64,000 bases of DNA from Bacteroidia bacterium. Lineage in GTDB: Bacteria; Bacteroidota; Bacteroidia; Bacteroidales; GWA2-32-17. Location of the stretch: contig JACREQ010000032.1 of the NCBI GenBank assembly GCA_016218155.1, positions 62,001 to 126,000 on the forward strand, read 5' to 3'. This document shows, piece after piece, positions 26,299 to 35,874 of the stretch. The notes under the pieces were generated by a model. The model worked only from the letters and a program-made list of their open reading frames with translations, was not told the origin of the DNA and ran no database searches. The first letter of the stretch is position 1, and each line of letters begins with the position of its first letter. The position numbers and the translations under genes are program-made.

Positions 26299-28050
26299 AT
26301 GAAATATTATTTGCTTTCTATTGTGCTTATAGTTTGCGCAATGCAATTATTTGCTCAGGAGGTTGAAGAACAACTTCCTAATTATTCAACTTTAAAAGAG
26401 TTAAATGAATTGCCCAATTATATAAGACCTGTTCCAAAAGGAATAACCTCTCCTCCGGTTTCGCCAATTCGTAATGCTGCCGAATGGGAGGAAATGCAGG
26501 CTGTTTTAATATCATGGAAAACAGGATATGAAGCATTTTTAAGTGAAATAATAAAGTATTCTCGTGAAGAGGCTAAAGTTTATATTTATTGCAGTGACTC
26601 AAATGTTGTAAAAAATTATCTGACTAGTCATAGTATTAGCACAACAAATACAGCATATATTAAAACATCCATGAATTCAGTTTGGATCAGAGATTTTGGC
26701 CCTAACAATATATACACAAATGATGTGGACTCATTATATTTAGTCGATTGGGTATATAATAGAAACAGACCACTTGATGATGCTTCGCCATCATTGTTTG
26801 CTACCCGACTTGGTCTGCCTATATATCAATGCACTACTGCTCCAACTGATTTAGTTGCTACGGGTGGGAATTTTATGAGTGATGGTTTTGGAACAGCTTT
26901 TTCAAGTCATCTTATTTTAGATGAAAATGCAACAATAACGGCATACAATTCAACGCCTAAAACAGAAACAGATATCAATAATATTGTAAATGATTTTTTA
27001 GGAATAAATAATTATATCAAAATGGAAACTTTGCCATATGATGGAATACACCATATTGATATGCACATGAAATTGTTGGATGAAGAGACATTACTAATAG
27101 GACAGTATCCTGCAGGTATTTCAGATGGACCCCAAATAGAAACTAATTTAAATTATATCCTTAATAACTTTAATTCTGTTTTTGGAACAGCTTTTAAAAT
27201 AATAAGAATTCCTATGCCACCTGAATCAAGTAGCTCTTATCCAAGCAGTGGTGGCGATTATTTAACATATACTAATTCACTAATTATTAATAAAACTGTT
27301 CTTGTGCCTACATACTATACACAGTATGACACTACAGCATTAAGAATTTATAAGGAAGCTATGCCCGGTTATAGGGTAGTTGGAATTAACTCAAACAGCA
27401 TTATTCCTCAAAGTGGGACTATCCATTGCACGTCTCATGAGATAGGAGCATATAATCCTTTGCTTATTTCTCATCAGGCTTTACAAAATACAGATAATGT
27501 ATGGTCAAATTATCAGGTTAATGCCACAATAATGCACAAAACAGGTATATTATCTGCATTGATTTATTACAGAACAGACACAACTCAACCTTTTTTGTCA
27601 ACTCCAATGTCCTTAATAAATGCTTCAACAAATACATGGTCTGGCGAAATTCCTGTTCAGGCTTCAGGATCATCTGTTTATTATTATATATGGGCTCAGG
27701 CAGTTTCCGGAAAAACTCAGGTACGTCCAATGCCAGCTCCACTTGGCTGGTGGAAGTTTAGTATTTACAATCCAAATAATGTACAGGAACTTAATTCGGA
27801 TAATTTTACTTTAAATATTTATTCTAATAACAAAGATTACAATTTAGTGATTAAAAGTAGTTATAAATTAGATGCTAAAATCTCATTATATAGTCCTGAT
27901 GGAAAAATAATTAAAGAAATATATGTAGGTGAGTGGCCCGAGGGAACTAATGAAATTTTATTTGATTGTAATAATATTTCTCAAGGTTTATATATTGTTA
28001 ATGTTGAAACAAACAGGGGAAATAAAGTTTTAAAGTTTATTGTTAAGTAA
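26299..28050 (+). CDS. T9SS-secreted peptidylarginine deiminase-like enzyme
   Basis: The product is 583 aa. It has a signal peptide (cut after LFA-QE), then a guanidine-group-modifying (PAD/agmatine deiminase) fold. Catalytic residues can be placed at Asp132 (VWIRDFGP), His252 and Asp254 (HHIDMHMKL) and Cys377 (GTIHCTSHE). The YNRNRPLDD segment (153-161) resembles the arginine pair by which Porphyromonas PPAD recognises peptide C-terminal arginine, favouring peptide over free agmatine as substrate. A beta-sandwich domain follows, and the last ~80 residues form a type IX sorting domain (LYSPDGKII, GLYIVNVETNRGNKVLKFIV). It is probably exported to the cell surface and makes citrulline. It lies 3 bp before the rhomboid gene. 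Confidence 0.85.
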   Translation: MKYYLLSIVLIVCAMQLFAQEVEEQLPNYSTLKELNELPNYIRPVPKGITSPPVSPIRNAAEWEEMQAVLISWKTGYEAFLSEIIKYSREEAKVYIYCSDSNVVKNYLTSHSISTTNTAYIKTSMNSVWIRDFGPNNIYTNDVDSLYLVDWVYNRNRPLDDASPSLFATRLGLPIYQCTTAPTDLVATGGNFMSDGFGTAFSSHLILDENATITAYNSTPKTETDINNIVNDFLGINNYIKMETLPYDGIHHIDMHMKLLDEETLLIGQYPAGISDGPQIETNLNYILNNFNSVFGTAFKIIRIPMPPESSSSYPSSGGDYLTYTNSLIINKTVLVPTYYTQYDTTALRIYKEAMPGYRVVGINSNSIIPQSGTIHCTSHEIGAYNPLLISHQALQNTDNVWSNYQVNATIMHKTGILSALIYYRTDTTQPFLSTPMSLINASTNTWSGEIPVQASGSSVYYYIWAQAVSGKTQVRPMPAPLGWWKFSIYNPNNVQELNSDNFTLNIYSNNKDYNLVIKSSYKLDAKISLYSPDGKIIKEIYVGEWPEGTNEILFDCNNISQGLYIVNVETNRGNKVLKFIVK

Positions 28051-28053
28051 AAA

Positions 28054-28674
28054 ATGATTACATATATAATAATTGCTACTGTTGCACTTGTAACAATTTC
28101 TGCATTTAATAAGCGTGAGGTTTATTATAAGTTAATGTTTAATCCGTATCAGGTTAAACATTCAAATCAATGGTATAGGTTTATTTCGCATGTGTTTATT
28201 CATGCAGATTGGAATCATGTTATTTTTAATATGCTTACTTTGTTCTTTTTTGGAGTTTATGTAGAATCAGCATTTTCAGCTTATTTTGGTGAGAAAGCCA
28301 CATTTTTATATATTTTGGAATTTGTTATGGCGTCTGTAGTTTCATCTGTTCCTTCTTATTTTAAGCATAAAGATAATTATGGTTATAATGCAGTTGGAGC
28401 CTCAGGTGCTGTTTCGGCAATATTGTTTACTTCGATACTTTTTGATCCTTTAAATAAAATTTATATTTTTTTTATACCAATAGGAATTCCTGCATTTATT
28501 TTTGGAATCTTATACTTGGCTTATTCAGCTTATATGTCAAAAAAGAATGTTGATAATATTGGTCACGATGCTCATTTCTGGGGTGCAGTATTTGGATTTA
28601 TTTTTCCCTTAGCTCTAAAACCGGAATTATTTATTATTTTTATTAATATGATAAAACAAAATTTTGGATTGTGA
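28054..28674 (+). CDS. Rhomboid-family intramembrane serine protease
   Basis: The product is 206 aa with six membrane segments. The catalytic serine is Ser117 in AVGASGAVSA, and the catalytic His is His174 in GHDAHFWGAVFG. The HVFIHADWNHVIFNMLTLFFFG segment in helix 2 and the preceding loop is also typical. It cleaves membrane-protein substrates within the bilayer; the substrate is unknown. It follows the deiminase gene by 3 bp and its stop overlaps the next start (GTGA), so it belongs to an operon. Confidence 0.9.
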   Translation: MITYIIIATVALVTISAFNKREVYYKLMFNPYQVKHSNQWYRFISHVFIHADWNHVIFNMLTLFFFGVYVESAFSAYFGEKATFLYILEFVMASVVSSVPSYFKHKDNYGYNAVGASGAVSAILFTSILFDPLNKIYIFFIPIGIPAFIFGILYLAYSAYMSKKNVDNIGHDAHFWGAVFGFIFPLALKPELFIIFINMIKQNFGL

Positions 28675-29153
28675 GAAAAGTAATTTTTCTTGATAGGGAT
28701 GGAGTAATTAATAACAATGTGCTTTATTATACTTATAAAGTAGAAGATTTTGTTATTAATAATGGAGTTGTTGATTTTCTGAAAGCCGTGTCAATTAAAG
28801 GCTTTGAGTTTATTGTTATTACAAATCAAAGTGGAATATCAAAAGGAATTTATAGTAAAAATGATGTAGAGAAAGTACATGAGTTTTTGATTGAAGAACT
28901 AAATAAATTTAACATTTCAGTTTTAGAGATATATTATTGTTCGCATCATAATGAAATTGAGTCGTGTTTGTGCAGAAAGCCAAACTCCTTATTAATAGAA
29001 AAAGCAATAGCAAGGTTCAGCATAGATAGAATGCATTCTTATTTTATTGGCGACCAGCAAAGAGATGTGGAAACAGCACTTGCTGCTAACATTATGCCAA
29101 TACTTATTGAGCCTAATTCAGATTTATCTAAAATTATCAATAAAATTATTTAA
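28671..29153 (+). CDS. HAD phosphatase, GmhB-like (heptose-bisphosphate or histidinol phosphatase)
   Basis: The product is 160 aa with a GTG start that overlaps the rhomboid stop. HAD motifs are IFLDRDGVINNN (Asp8 and Asp10), VITNQSGISKG, CRKPNSLLI and FIGDQQRDVETA. The zinc loop CSHHNEIESCLC is characteristic of D,D-heptose 1,7-bisphosphate phosphatase and the related histidinol-phosphatase. With no ADP-heptose or histidine genes alongside, the substrate cannot be fixed; LPS heptose synthesis is the first guess. Confidence 0.85.
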   Translation: MRKVIFLDRDGVINNNVLYYTYKVEDFVINNGVVDFLKAVSIKGFEFIVITNQSGISKGIYSKNDVEKVHEFLIEELNKFNISVLEIYYCSHHNEIESCLCRKPNSLLIEKAIARFSIDRMHSYFIGDQQRDVETALAANIMPILIEPNSDLSKIINKII

Positions 29154-29154
29154 A

Positions 29155-30015
29155 ATGGGACAAGTTACTTTTGTTTGCTTAAATGGTGAATTTATCCCTT
29201 CAGATAAGGCCATTTTTTTGGGAAGTAACAGAGGTTTTAAATATGGTGATGGCTTATTTGAAACAATGCGTGCTGTTGGCACGACTGTACCTTTTTTGCA
29301 AAACCATATTGAACGACTTAGAAAAAGTGCTGGAGTTTTGCAAATGGAGTTACCTGAGGTATATTCTGCATCTTATTTTCAGAAACAAATTTCACGATTA
29401 TTAAATGCAAATAAATTATTTGGTGGGGCTAAAATCAGATTATGTATATTCCGAAAAGATGGAGGAAATTATCAGCCAATTTCAAACAAAACCGATTTTT
29501 ATATTGAATGTACTCCTCTTGATACTTTAAACTATTCTTTAAACTCTAAGGGATTAAAAATTGGAGTTTTTTCAGAATGGAAAAAGCCAATAAATGAACT
29601 TAGCAATATAAAATCTGCTAATTCATTATTTTATATTAAAGCGGCTTTATATGCCCGTTCACAAAATATTGATGAAAGTCTTTTAATAAATGAGCACAAT
29701 CAAATAATTGAGGCGACTTCTTCAAATTTATTTGTTTTGTCAAACAATAATCTTATTACTCCCTCATTGTCAGAAGGATGTTTGCCTGGAATAATGCGTG
29801 AAATAATTATTCAGCTGGCATTAAATGAAAAAATTACAGTTTATGACGATGTTTGTGTTTCTGAAAATGATATTCTAAATGCAGATGAAGTGTTTTTAAC
29901 TAATGCTGTTAATGGAATTATGTGGGTTGTTGCTTTTAAAAACAGGCGGTATTTCTGTAAAACAGCAAAAAAATTATCAATATCTCTTGAGAAATTAGCA
30001 GAGAATATAGTTTAA
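29155..30015 (+). CDS. Class IV PLP aminotransferase / aminodeoxychorismate lyase-like
   Basis: The product is 286 aa starting MGQVTFVCLNGEFIPSDKA, 1 bp after the phosphatase stop; a longer upstream frame overlaps that gene and is rejected. The fold-type IV pattern is clear: RGFKYGDGLFETMR, the lysine in LSNIKSANSLFY, and EATSSNLFVLSNNNLITPSL with GCLPGIMRE. The family includes 4-amino-4-deoxychorismate lyase (PabC), branched-chain and D-amino-acid aminotransferases. Length and the lack of branched-chain signatures favour a PabC-like role in folate synthesis, but this is not certain. Confidence 0.82.
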   Translation: MGQVTFVCLNGEFIPSDKAIFLGSNRGFKYGDGLFETMRAVGTTVPFLQNHIERLRKSAGVLQMELPEVYSASYFQKQISRLLNANKLFGGAKIRLCIFRKDGGNYQPISNKTDFYIECTPLDTLNYSLNSKGLKIGVFSEWKKPINELSNIKSANSLFYIKAALYARSQNIDESLLINEHNQIIEATSSNLFVLSNNNLITPSLSEGCLPGIMREIIIQLALNEKITVYDDVCVSENDILNADEVFLTNAVNGIMWVVAFKNRRYFCKTAKKLSISLEKLAENIV

Positions 30016-30133
30016 AAGTTGACCTTATTTTCTTATTGTTATATTAAACATAGTTTGTTTTTAAGACTATAAATGAATTTTTTAAAATAAGTTTGTAAGA
30101 AATTTATTAACTTCGCGCTTTATTTACAATAAC

Positions 30134-30919
30134 ATGAAAGTATTTAATCGAAGATTTCTTGTTTTAATTTTATTGTTTTCCATAATTGGATTGTCTTGTA
30201 CACGCCAAAAGAAGATGCTTTATTTACAGGGAGCTGGAACATCAGACAGTACATCAAAATTTACAAATCAGATGTCGCAGTATAAAATCCATGCTGGGGA
30301 TGTATTAAATATTAAAATTATAAGTTTGAATAAAGAAATTACAGCTTTGTTCAATATTGATAATGAAACTTCTTCAAGTTATGCATATAACAATGAGGCA
30401 TCACTTTATTATAGAGGATATACAGTAAGTGAAAAAGGAGTAGTAGTTATTCCTATTCTTGGTGAAATAAGTGCAGTAGGTTTAACATTGGAAGAAATGC
30501 AGATAACTGTTCAGAAAAAGGTAGATGAGATGCTTAAAGATGCACAAGTTATTGTTAAGTTTGGTGGTTTTAAATTTACTGTTCTTGGAGAAGTAAGACG
30601 TCCCGGGATGTTTTACATTTATAATAACCGATTAACACTTTTGGAAGCTCTGGGTGAAGCAGGAGATTTATCTGATTATGGAAATCGTGAAAATATTTTA
30701 GTAGTTAGACCAACCGAAACAGGGACTACTACATTTAGAGTAAATTTATTGGATAAGAATCTTTTACAAGACCCACACTTCTATTTAACTCCAAATGATG
30801 TTGTTTATGTAGAGCCAATTAAAACTAAAAATTGGAAATTAAATGCTTCAAATGTTTCAATTATTCTTTCTTCAATAACTACAGCAATTCTTGTTATTAA
30901 TTTCATTTTTAAATTTTAA
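30134..30919 (+). CDS. Polysaccharide export lipoprotein, Wza-like
   Basis: The product is 261 aa. The lipobox GLSC (Cys22) marks it as a lipoprotein. A polysaccharide-export domain follows (YKIHAGDVLNIKIISLN, VVVIPILGEISAVGLTLEE), then an SLBB domain (VLGEVRRPGMFYIYNNRLTL, GEAGDLSDYGNRENILVVRP). A hydrophobic C-terminal helix (SIILSSITTAILVINFIF) would cross the outer membrane. It forms the export channel for capsule or exopolysaccharide. Its stop overlaps the start of the Wzc-like kinase by 1 bp. A TTTG and a TAACTTCG box lie just upstream, but their spacing is too short for a confident promoter. Confidence 0.88.
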   Translation: MKVFNRRFLVLILLFSIIGLSCTRQKKMLYLQGAGTSDSTSKFTNQMSQYKIHAGDVLNIKIISLNKEITALFNIDNETSSSYAYNNEASLYYRGYTVSEKGVVVIPILGEISAVGLTLEEMQITVQKKVDEMLKDAQVIVKFGGFKFTVLGEVRRPGMFYIYNNRLTLLEALGEAGDLSDYGNRENILVVRPTETGTTTFRVNLLDKNLLQDPHFYLTPNDVVYVEPIKTKNWKLNASNVSIILSSITTAILVINFIFKF

Positions 30920-33390
30920 TGGAATCAAATATTAATAAGGGTAATAACCAAAGCCAACAAAATGAATCTATAGATATAAAGAAATTTATATTTAAAATAA
31001 TTGCAAATTGGTATTGGTTTACATTTTCCGTTTTTGTAACAATAAGCATTGCTTATTTTATAAATAGATATACTGATCCAATATTTAGACAATCAGCATT
31101 AGTAATGGTTCAGGATAAGGATAATACTTTATCTGGTGGAGTTGAAGGTATTTTAGAAGAACAAGGTATATTAAGAAGGACAAGAAAAAAGGTTGTAGAA
31201 AATGAAATAGCAATTCTTAATTCATACACAATGACTCATAAAACAATAAGTCAGTTGCCAGATTTTGCTATATCATATTTTTCAATGGGGAGAATTAGAA
31301 CTGTTGAACGTTATAAGTCGAGTCCGTTTGTTGCTATAATTGATACTAATAGAACAAATAATTTTAACCATCCGATAAATATAAAATTTATTTCAGAAAG
31401 CGAATATCTTCTTGAAGTTGATGAAAATCTTGGAATAAAGAAGAAAATGAAATTTGGGGAATGGTTCTCAAATGATGATTTTACTTTCTGTATTAACTTA
31501 AATAAACCTTTTAATAAAAGTGACCCTGATTTTAGCTACCAGTATTTTTTCATTATTAATGATATTAACCTTTTAACAAATCAGTATAGAGGAAAAATAA
31601 GTTTAATAACAACAGATAAAAAATCTACAATTATTGAAGTTTCTACTCAGGGATTAGTTCCACAAAAGGAAGCTGATTTTATAAATAAACTTTTAGAAGT
31701 ATATATTAATTCTGGACTTGAAGAGAAAAACAGAATTGCTTTAAATACTATAAAGTTCATCGACGAACAGCTAAATGACATTACAGATTCATTAGAAAAT
31801 AATGAAAACAAATTGCAAGATTTCAGACAAAATAATAAGCTAATTGATATTAGTAAAGAAGGTAGTGTTTTATATGATAAAATTGAAAGAGTTCAGTCAG
31901 AAAAGGCAGTACTAACAATTAAATCAAAGTACTTTGAGTATCTTAGAAAGTATATCGACGAGAAAAAGGATTTTACAGATGTTATGGCTCCCTCTATAGT
32001 TGGAATAGATGACCCAATGCTAATAAAATTAATAACTGATTTGTCTGAATTGAGTAAGCAGAAAAATAACTATGCCTATGCTTCAAACTTGAAAAATCCG
32101 GCAATTGAAATGGTAAATAACCAAATTGAAAGCAATAGAAAAGCATTAGCAGAGAATATCAGAAATCTAATCCAGTCAAATGTAATATCAATGAATGAAG
32201 TTGATAAACGGATGGCGTTAGTTGAAACAGAAATTGCCAAACTACCAAGTACAGAAAAACAATTAATTAACATCGAAAGAAAATACAAGCTAAACGATCA
32301 GATATATACTTATTTATTGACAAAAAGAGCAGAATCTGGAATTGCAAAAGCGTCTAATGTTCCTGATAATAAAATAATTGATAACTGTTTGGTTCAGAAT
32401 GCTACTCAGGTAAGTCCCAAAAAAACATTAAACTATACAATTGCCATTTTAATAGGAATTTTAATACCACTGATTATAATAATAATTGTAGATTTCTTTA
32501 ATGATAAAATTCTTGACCGCCATGATGTGGAAGCTAATACTAATATTCCAATTATAGCTGCAATTGGACACAATAGTAAAGCTATTGATTTTGTTGTATA
32601 TCAAAAACCAAAATCATCAATTGCCGAGTCTTTCAGAACTTTAAGAACAAATTTGCAATACCTGCATATTGACAAGAATCTTAAAACACATACTATTGCT
32701 ATTACATCAACTGTTAGTGGAGAAGGGAAGTCATTTTGTGCATTGAATCTGGCTTCAATTTTTGCATTAGCAGGTAAGAAAACAATAATTATGGGTTTGG
32801 ATTTAAGAAAGCCAAAACTACATAAAGATTTTGGAATTGATAATTCAATAGGAATAAGTACTTATCTTATTGGCAATAATACTCTCGATGAAGTAATAAT
32901 TCCAACGCTTCAGGAAAACCTTAGTATTGTTACTTCAGGACCGGTTCCTCCAAACCCTGCAGAATTACTAGAGAGTGATAGAATGCGTCAGTTAATTGAT
33001 GAATTAAAGTCACGTTACGAAATTATTATTATTGATACTCCTCCTGTTGCTTTAGTAACAGATTCGTTATTGATTTCAAAATATACCGATACAAATATTT
33101 TTGTTGTTAGGCAAAATTATAGTAGCAGAACGGTATTAAAATTTGTAAATAACCTGTATAGCGATAATAATTATAGGTCTTTAGGTATTCTGATTAATGA
33201 TGTGAAGATTCCAAATTATTATGGTAACCGGTATGGTTATGGTTATAGATATGGATCATATGGATATGGTTATGGCTATGGTTACGGTTATTATGATGAC
33301 GATGAAGAACACGAAACAAAGAGTGCTGTAAGAAAAACAATGTCTTCAATACCTTTTCCAAGTTTTTTTAAAAGCAAAAAGAGAAAATAA
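30919..33390 (+). CDS. Wzc-like polysaccharide co-polymerase / BY-type tyrosine kinase
   Basis: The product is 823 aa. An N-terminal Wzz domain has two membrane helices (WYWFTFSVFVTISIAYFI and LNYTIAILIGILIPLIIII) flanking a large periplasmic coiled-coil region. The cytoplasmic BY-kinase domain shows Walker A TSTVSGEGKSFCALNL (about 595-610), Walker A' IIMGLDLRKPKL and Walker B IIIIDTPPV. The C-terminus is a Tyr/Gly ladder (from NRYGYGYRYGSYGYG) followed by acidic and basic residues, the expected autophosphorylation cluster. It controls polymer length and export with the Wza-like partner. No glycosyltransferase genes are nearby. Confidence 0.9.
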   Translation: MESNINKGNNQSQQNESIDIKKFIFKIIANWYWFTFSVFVTISIAYFINRYTDPIFRQSALVMVQDKDNTLSGGVEGILEEQGILRRTRKKVVENEIAILNSYTMTHKTISQLPDFAISYFSMGRIRTVERYKSSPFVAIIDTNRTNNFNHPINIKFISESEYLLEVDENLGIKKKMKFGEWFSNDDFTFCINLNKPFNKSDPDFSYQYFFIINDINLLTNQYRGKISLITTDKKSTIIEVSTQGLVPQKEADFINKLLEVYINSGLEEKNRIALNTIKFIDEQLNDITDSLENNENKLQDFRQNNKLIDISKEGSVLYDKIERVQSEKAVLTIKSKYFEYLRKYIDEKKDFTDVMAPSIVGIDDPMLIKLITDLSELSKQKNNYAYASNLKNPAIEMVNNQIESNRKALAENIRNLIQSNVISMNEVDKRMALVETEIAKLPSTEKQLINIERKYKLNDQIYTYLLTKRAESGIAKASNVPDNKIIDNCLVQNATQVSPKKTLNYTIAILIGILIPLIIIIIVDFFNDKILDRHDVEANTNIPIIAAIGHNSKAIDFVVYQKPKSSIAESFRTLRTNLQYLHIDKNLKTHTIAITSTVSGEGKSFCALNLASIFALAGKKTIIMGLDLRKPKLHKDFGIDNSIGISTYLIGNNTLDEVIIPTLQENLSIVTSGPVPPNPAELLESDRMRQLIDELKSRYEIIIIDTPPVALVTDSLLISKYTDTNIFVVRQNYSSRTVLKFVNNLYSDNNYRSLGILINDVKIPNYYGNRYGYGYRYGSYGYGYGYGYGYYDDDEEHETKSAVRKTMSSIPFPSFFKSKKRK

Positions 33391-33395
33391 CAAAA

Positions 33396-33432
33396 TAAAA
33401 AAAAACCGCTATTAGCGGTTTTTTTTTATTTT
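33396..33432. terminator. Bidirectional terminator between convergent genes
   Basis: Stem AAAAACCGCT A / AGCGGTTTTT with long A and T runs on either side. It lies between the Wzc-like gene (+) and the DUF4476 gene (-) and should end both transcripts. Confidence 0.92.
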
Positions 33433-33444
33433 GTTAAGAATAGT

Positions 33445-34557
33445 CTAATTTCCTCCGTTAGTAACAAACTGATTTAATTCATCTATTGATGATTCGAATG
33501 TAAATGCGTCATTAAGCTGATAATAATTTCCGATATCGAAAGTGTATTTATAAGCAAACTTAGCAAATTCTAATCTTGTATCATCAAAACTAAAAAGTTT
33601 CATTATTTCTTTAACCTGTGAACAAACAAGGCAATTGTTTCCAACCACTTGTTTGGCAATTGTAAGTTTTGAATCTTCAAAAGATTTAGAAGAGATAGAA
33701 TTTTTTGCAGTATTAAAACTTTCGTTAGTCATTGGCCATGAACATCCGGTAGGTCCTGAATAGCCAGGCATTACATATGTTTTTACAGGTTCCTTTACTA
33801 TTGTGTTATTTTGCGAATTGTTAATTGGCTTTTGGTTTGAAACAACATTACCGGAAGTAGAAGTGGTAGTTGTAGTAGTTGTTGTAGTTGATGAGGTTGT
33901 AATTGTGTGATTTGATGTGTTAACTCCATTTGCATTCATATTTGTTGAAGTATTCATTCCATTTGAAGTAGCACTTGCATTTGTATTTACATTAACTCCA
34001 CCCATATTTACATTCATATTAACACCATCTTGTGTTTCGGTAACATTCACTCCAAATCCAATATTAATATTGTCAGGATTGCTGGTAGTTGTATTTGTGG
34101 TGGTTTGATTATAAGTTTGAGTAGTTTGGTTTGGTTGGTTTGAAGTTGTTGTGGTTGTTGTTACATTTGAATTTGCAGGTGCTGTTGTTGTGGTAGTTGT
34201 TGTAGTTGTTAGCTCTTCGCCTGATAATAATCTGATTACATATTTGTCACCTTTGTCATTTTTTCTGATGGTATAAGTTGCATCAGAATACGCATTTGTT
34301 TCAACATTTTTTGTGTAAATTACTTTATCCAATGAAGGCAATGATTGATCCTGAAAAACTACTTTAAACTTATAGTTTTGTGCAGTTAAATTATCTACAG
34401 TTACTTTTGTTAATGGTTCTTTATTTTTTTTCTCGCCATTAACTACAATCCAGAATTTCTCGCCATTTTGTGTGAACATTGTTACCTTTGAGCCTTGTGA
34501 ATATACATAGATTACACTAAGACACATTATTGCTAAAATTGATAATACTTTTTTCAT
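33445..34557 (-). CDS. Secreted DUF4476 protein with Thr/Asn-rich low-complexity linkers
   Basis: The product is 370 aa. A signal peptide (MKKVLSILAIMCLSVIYVYS-QG) precedes a small beta domain (about 22-115) of unknown type. Residues 116-260 are low-complexity, with poly-Thr runs and Asn/Gly/Met-rich stretches that look like an extended linker. The C-terminal 95 residues form a DUF4476 domain, starting CSWPMTNESFNTAKNSI and containing NNCLVCSQVKEIMKLFSFDDTR as is typical. The function of DUF4476 is unknown. It is the third gene of an operon with two other secreted proteins, 11 bp after the preceding stop. Confidence 0.82.
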   Translation of the reverse strand: MKKVLSILAIMCLSVIYVYSQGSKVTMFTQNGEKFWIVVNGEKKNKEPLTKVTVDNLTAQNYKFKVVFQDQSLPSLDKVIYTKNVETNAYSDATYTIRKNDKGDKYVIRLLSGEELTTTTTTTTTAPANSNVTTTTTTSNQPNQTTQTYNQTTTNTTTSNPDNINIGFGVNVTETQDGVNMNVNMGGVNVNTNASATSNGMNTSTNMNANGVNTSNHTITTSSTTTTTTTTTSTSGNVVSNQKPINNSQNNTIVKEPVKTYVMPGYSGPTGCSWPMTNESFNTAKNSISSKSFEDSKLTIAKQVVGNNCLVCSQVKEIMKLFSFDDTRLEFAKFAYKYTFDIGNYYQLNDAFTFESSIDELNQFVTNGGN

Positions 34558-34568
34558 ATTACAGTATT

Positions 34569-35855
34569 TTATTTAATATTTGATTTTACTTGTTCAAGTT
34601 CAGGAACTTTTACCTTTTGTGGTGCATAATTAATTTGTCTTCCGTAAATTAATTTAACATCCAGAATTTTTGATTTAAACTCAGGTATCTGATCTGCATA
34701 ATCCAGTATTTTATATGCCAAATCATCAGGTCTGTCTTTAAACGTTAAATTTAATTTTGTAAAATTTTCAAGGCTTACAATTTCTAATTGACCACCAAAT
34801 TTAGAATCTGCAAGCATTTTATTTCTTAGTTCGCGAAAATCTCTGAAAGTTCCGATAGAATAAAAACGGATTTCATATGGAGTACCATTATTTACCCAGT
34901 TTCCAATATATTGATTAAATAAATAAAGCAGTTTTATAAATCCGTTATTAACAGCATCTTTTACTCCAAGCATTTTAGTTGATTTAGGATCTTCTCCATA
35001 TTTAGCATCTGCTTCAAGTACAATAGTGCCTAATCCTTCTGCAGTACAGTTATCATAAGCCTTTGCTTCAATCATGACCTTTGTTACAGAGCGATAATTT
35101 TCTTCTGTCGAACTTAATGAAATATTGCTTATTAAAATAATAAACTGTGCATCTGCTTTCATTCCTAAGCGCTGAACATATGTCTCAGAATTAGTTTCAT
35201 CCTGATACAATCCTATTGCCTCTTTCTGTAAAGTTTCAAATCTACCTTTATCAATATACCTGTATTTTCTTTCAGCAAGAAATTCATTTACTCTTTCGCA
35301 TGCAAAATCATAAAATGGTTTTTCTTCTGCCGAAACTTTTCGAGTGTCGTACATAACTAAAAATCTTACACCACCGATGGATTTAGAGAGAGTCTGAATG
35401 TCGGCCTTTAATGGAGATAAACTTACTTTAGCTTTAATTGTAACTTCATATCTGTCAGGGAATGGTATTTCTTTTAACACTACATAGCTTGCTATATAGC
35501 CTTCAGTTTTTGAAGATATTGCATCGCGAACTACCATAAAATTTTCAACATTTGTTTCTGAAACAATTGCTACACCAGCACCCTGACCAACAGCATTTCT
35601 TAAGGCATCCTGTAAAGCATCGTCACGTTTAATTCCAACTCCTTTAACTTCAACTTCGGTTATATTGTTATCCGTTTTCAGAGTTTCGTTTACAATTACG
35701 GGATTGTTTTGTTGAATAGTATTTGCAGGAGTATTTGTGCTATTTGTTGTGGTTGTTGATTTTGTTTTGTCTTTTTTACCTTTTTTTTGTGAAAAGGCTA
35801 CGTTAACACTGAATATTAATCCAATATAAAGACATAATAAAATTATTTTCTTCAT
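34569..35855 (-). CDS. Secreted protein with FlgT-like N-terminal domain
   Basis: The product is 428 aa. A signal peptide (ending VAFS-QK) and a Lys/Thr/Asn-rich linker precede a domain resembling the FlgT N-terminal/LPP20-type fold: EVEVKGVGIKRDDALQDALRNAVGQG, then NFMVVRDAISSKTEGYIASYVVLKE and YEVTIKAKVSL (about 65-155). The remaining 270 residues contain an ATP-independent sensor-like region (FLVMYDTRKVS, ADAQFIILISNIS) with no enzyme motif. No flagellar genes are present, so a flagellar role is not implied. The envelope role is unknown. It lies 19 bp after the LPP20-like gene. Confidence 0.75.
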   Translation of the reverse strand: MKKIILLCLYIGLIFSVNVAFSQKKGKKDKTKSTTTTNSTNTPANTIQQNNPVIVNETLKTDNNITEVEVKGVGIKRDDALQDALRNAVGQGAGVAIVSETNVENFMVVRDAISSKTEGYIASYVVLKEIPFPDRYEVTIKAKVSLSPLKADIQTLSKSIGGVRFLVMYDTRKVSAEEKPFYDFACERVNEFLAERKYRYIDKGRFETLQKEAIGLYQDETNSETYVQRLGMKADAQFIILISNISLSSTEENYRSVTKVMIEAKAYDNCTAEGLGTIVLEADAKYGEDPKSTKMLGVKDAVNNGFIKLLYLFNQYIGNWVNNGTPYEIRFYSIGTFRDFRELRNKMLADSKFGGQLEIVSLENFTKLNLTFKDRPDDLAYKILDYADQIPEFKSKILDVKLIYGRQINYAPQKVKVPELEQVKSNIK

Positions 35856-35874
35856 AACAATCTACTTTTAATAA

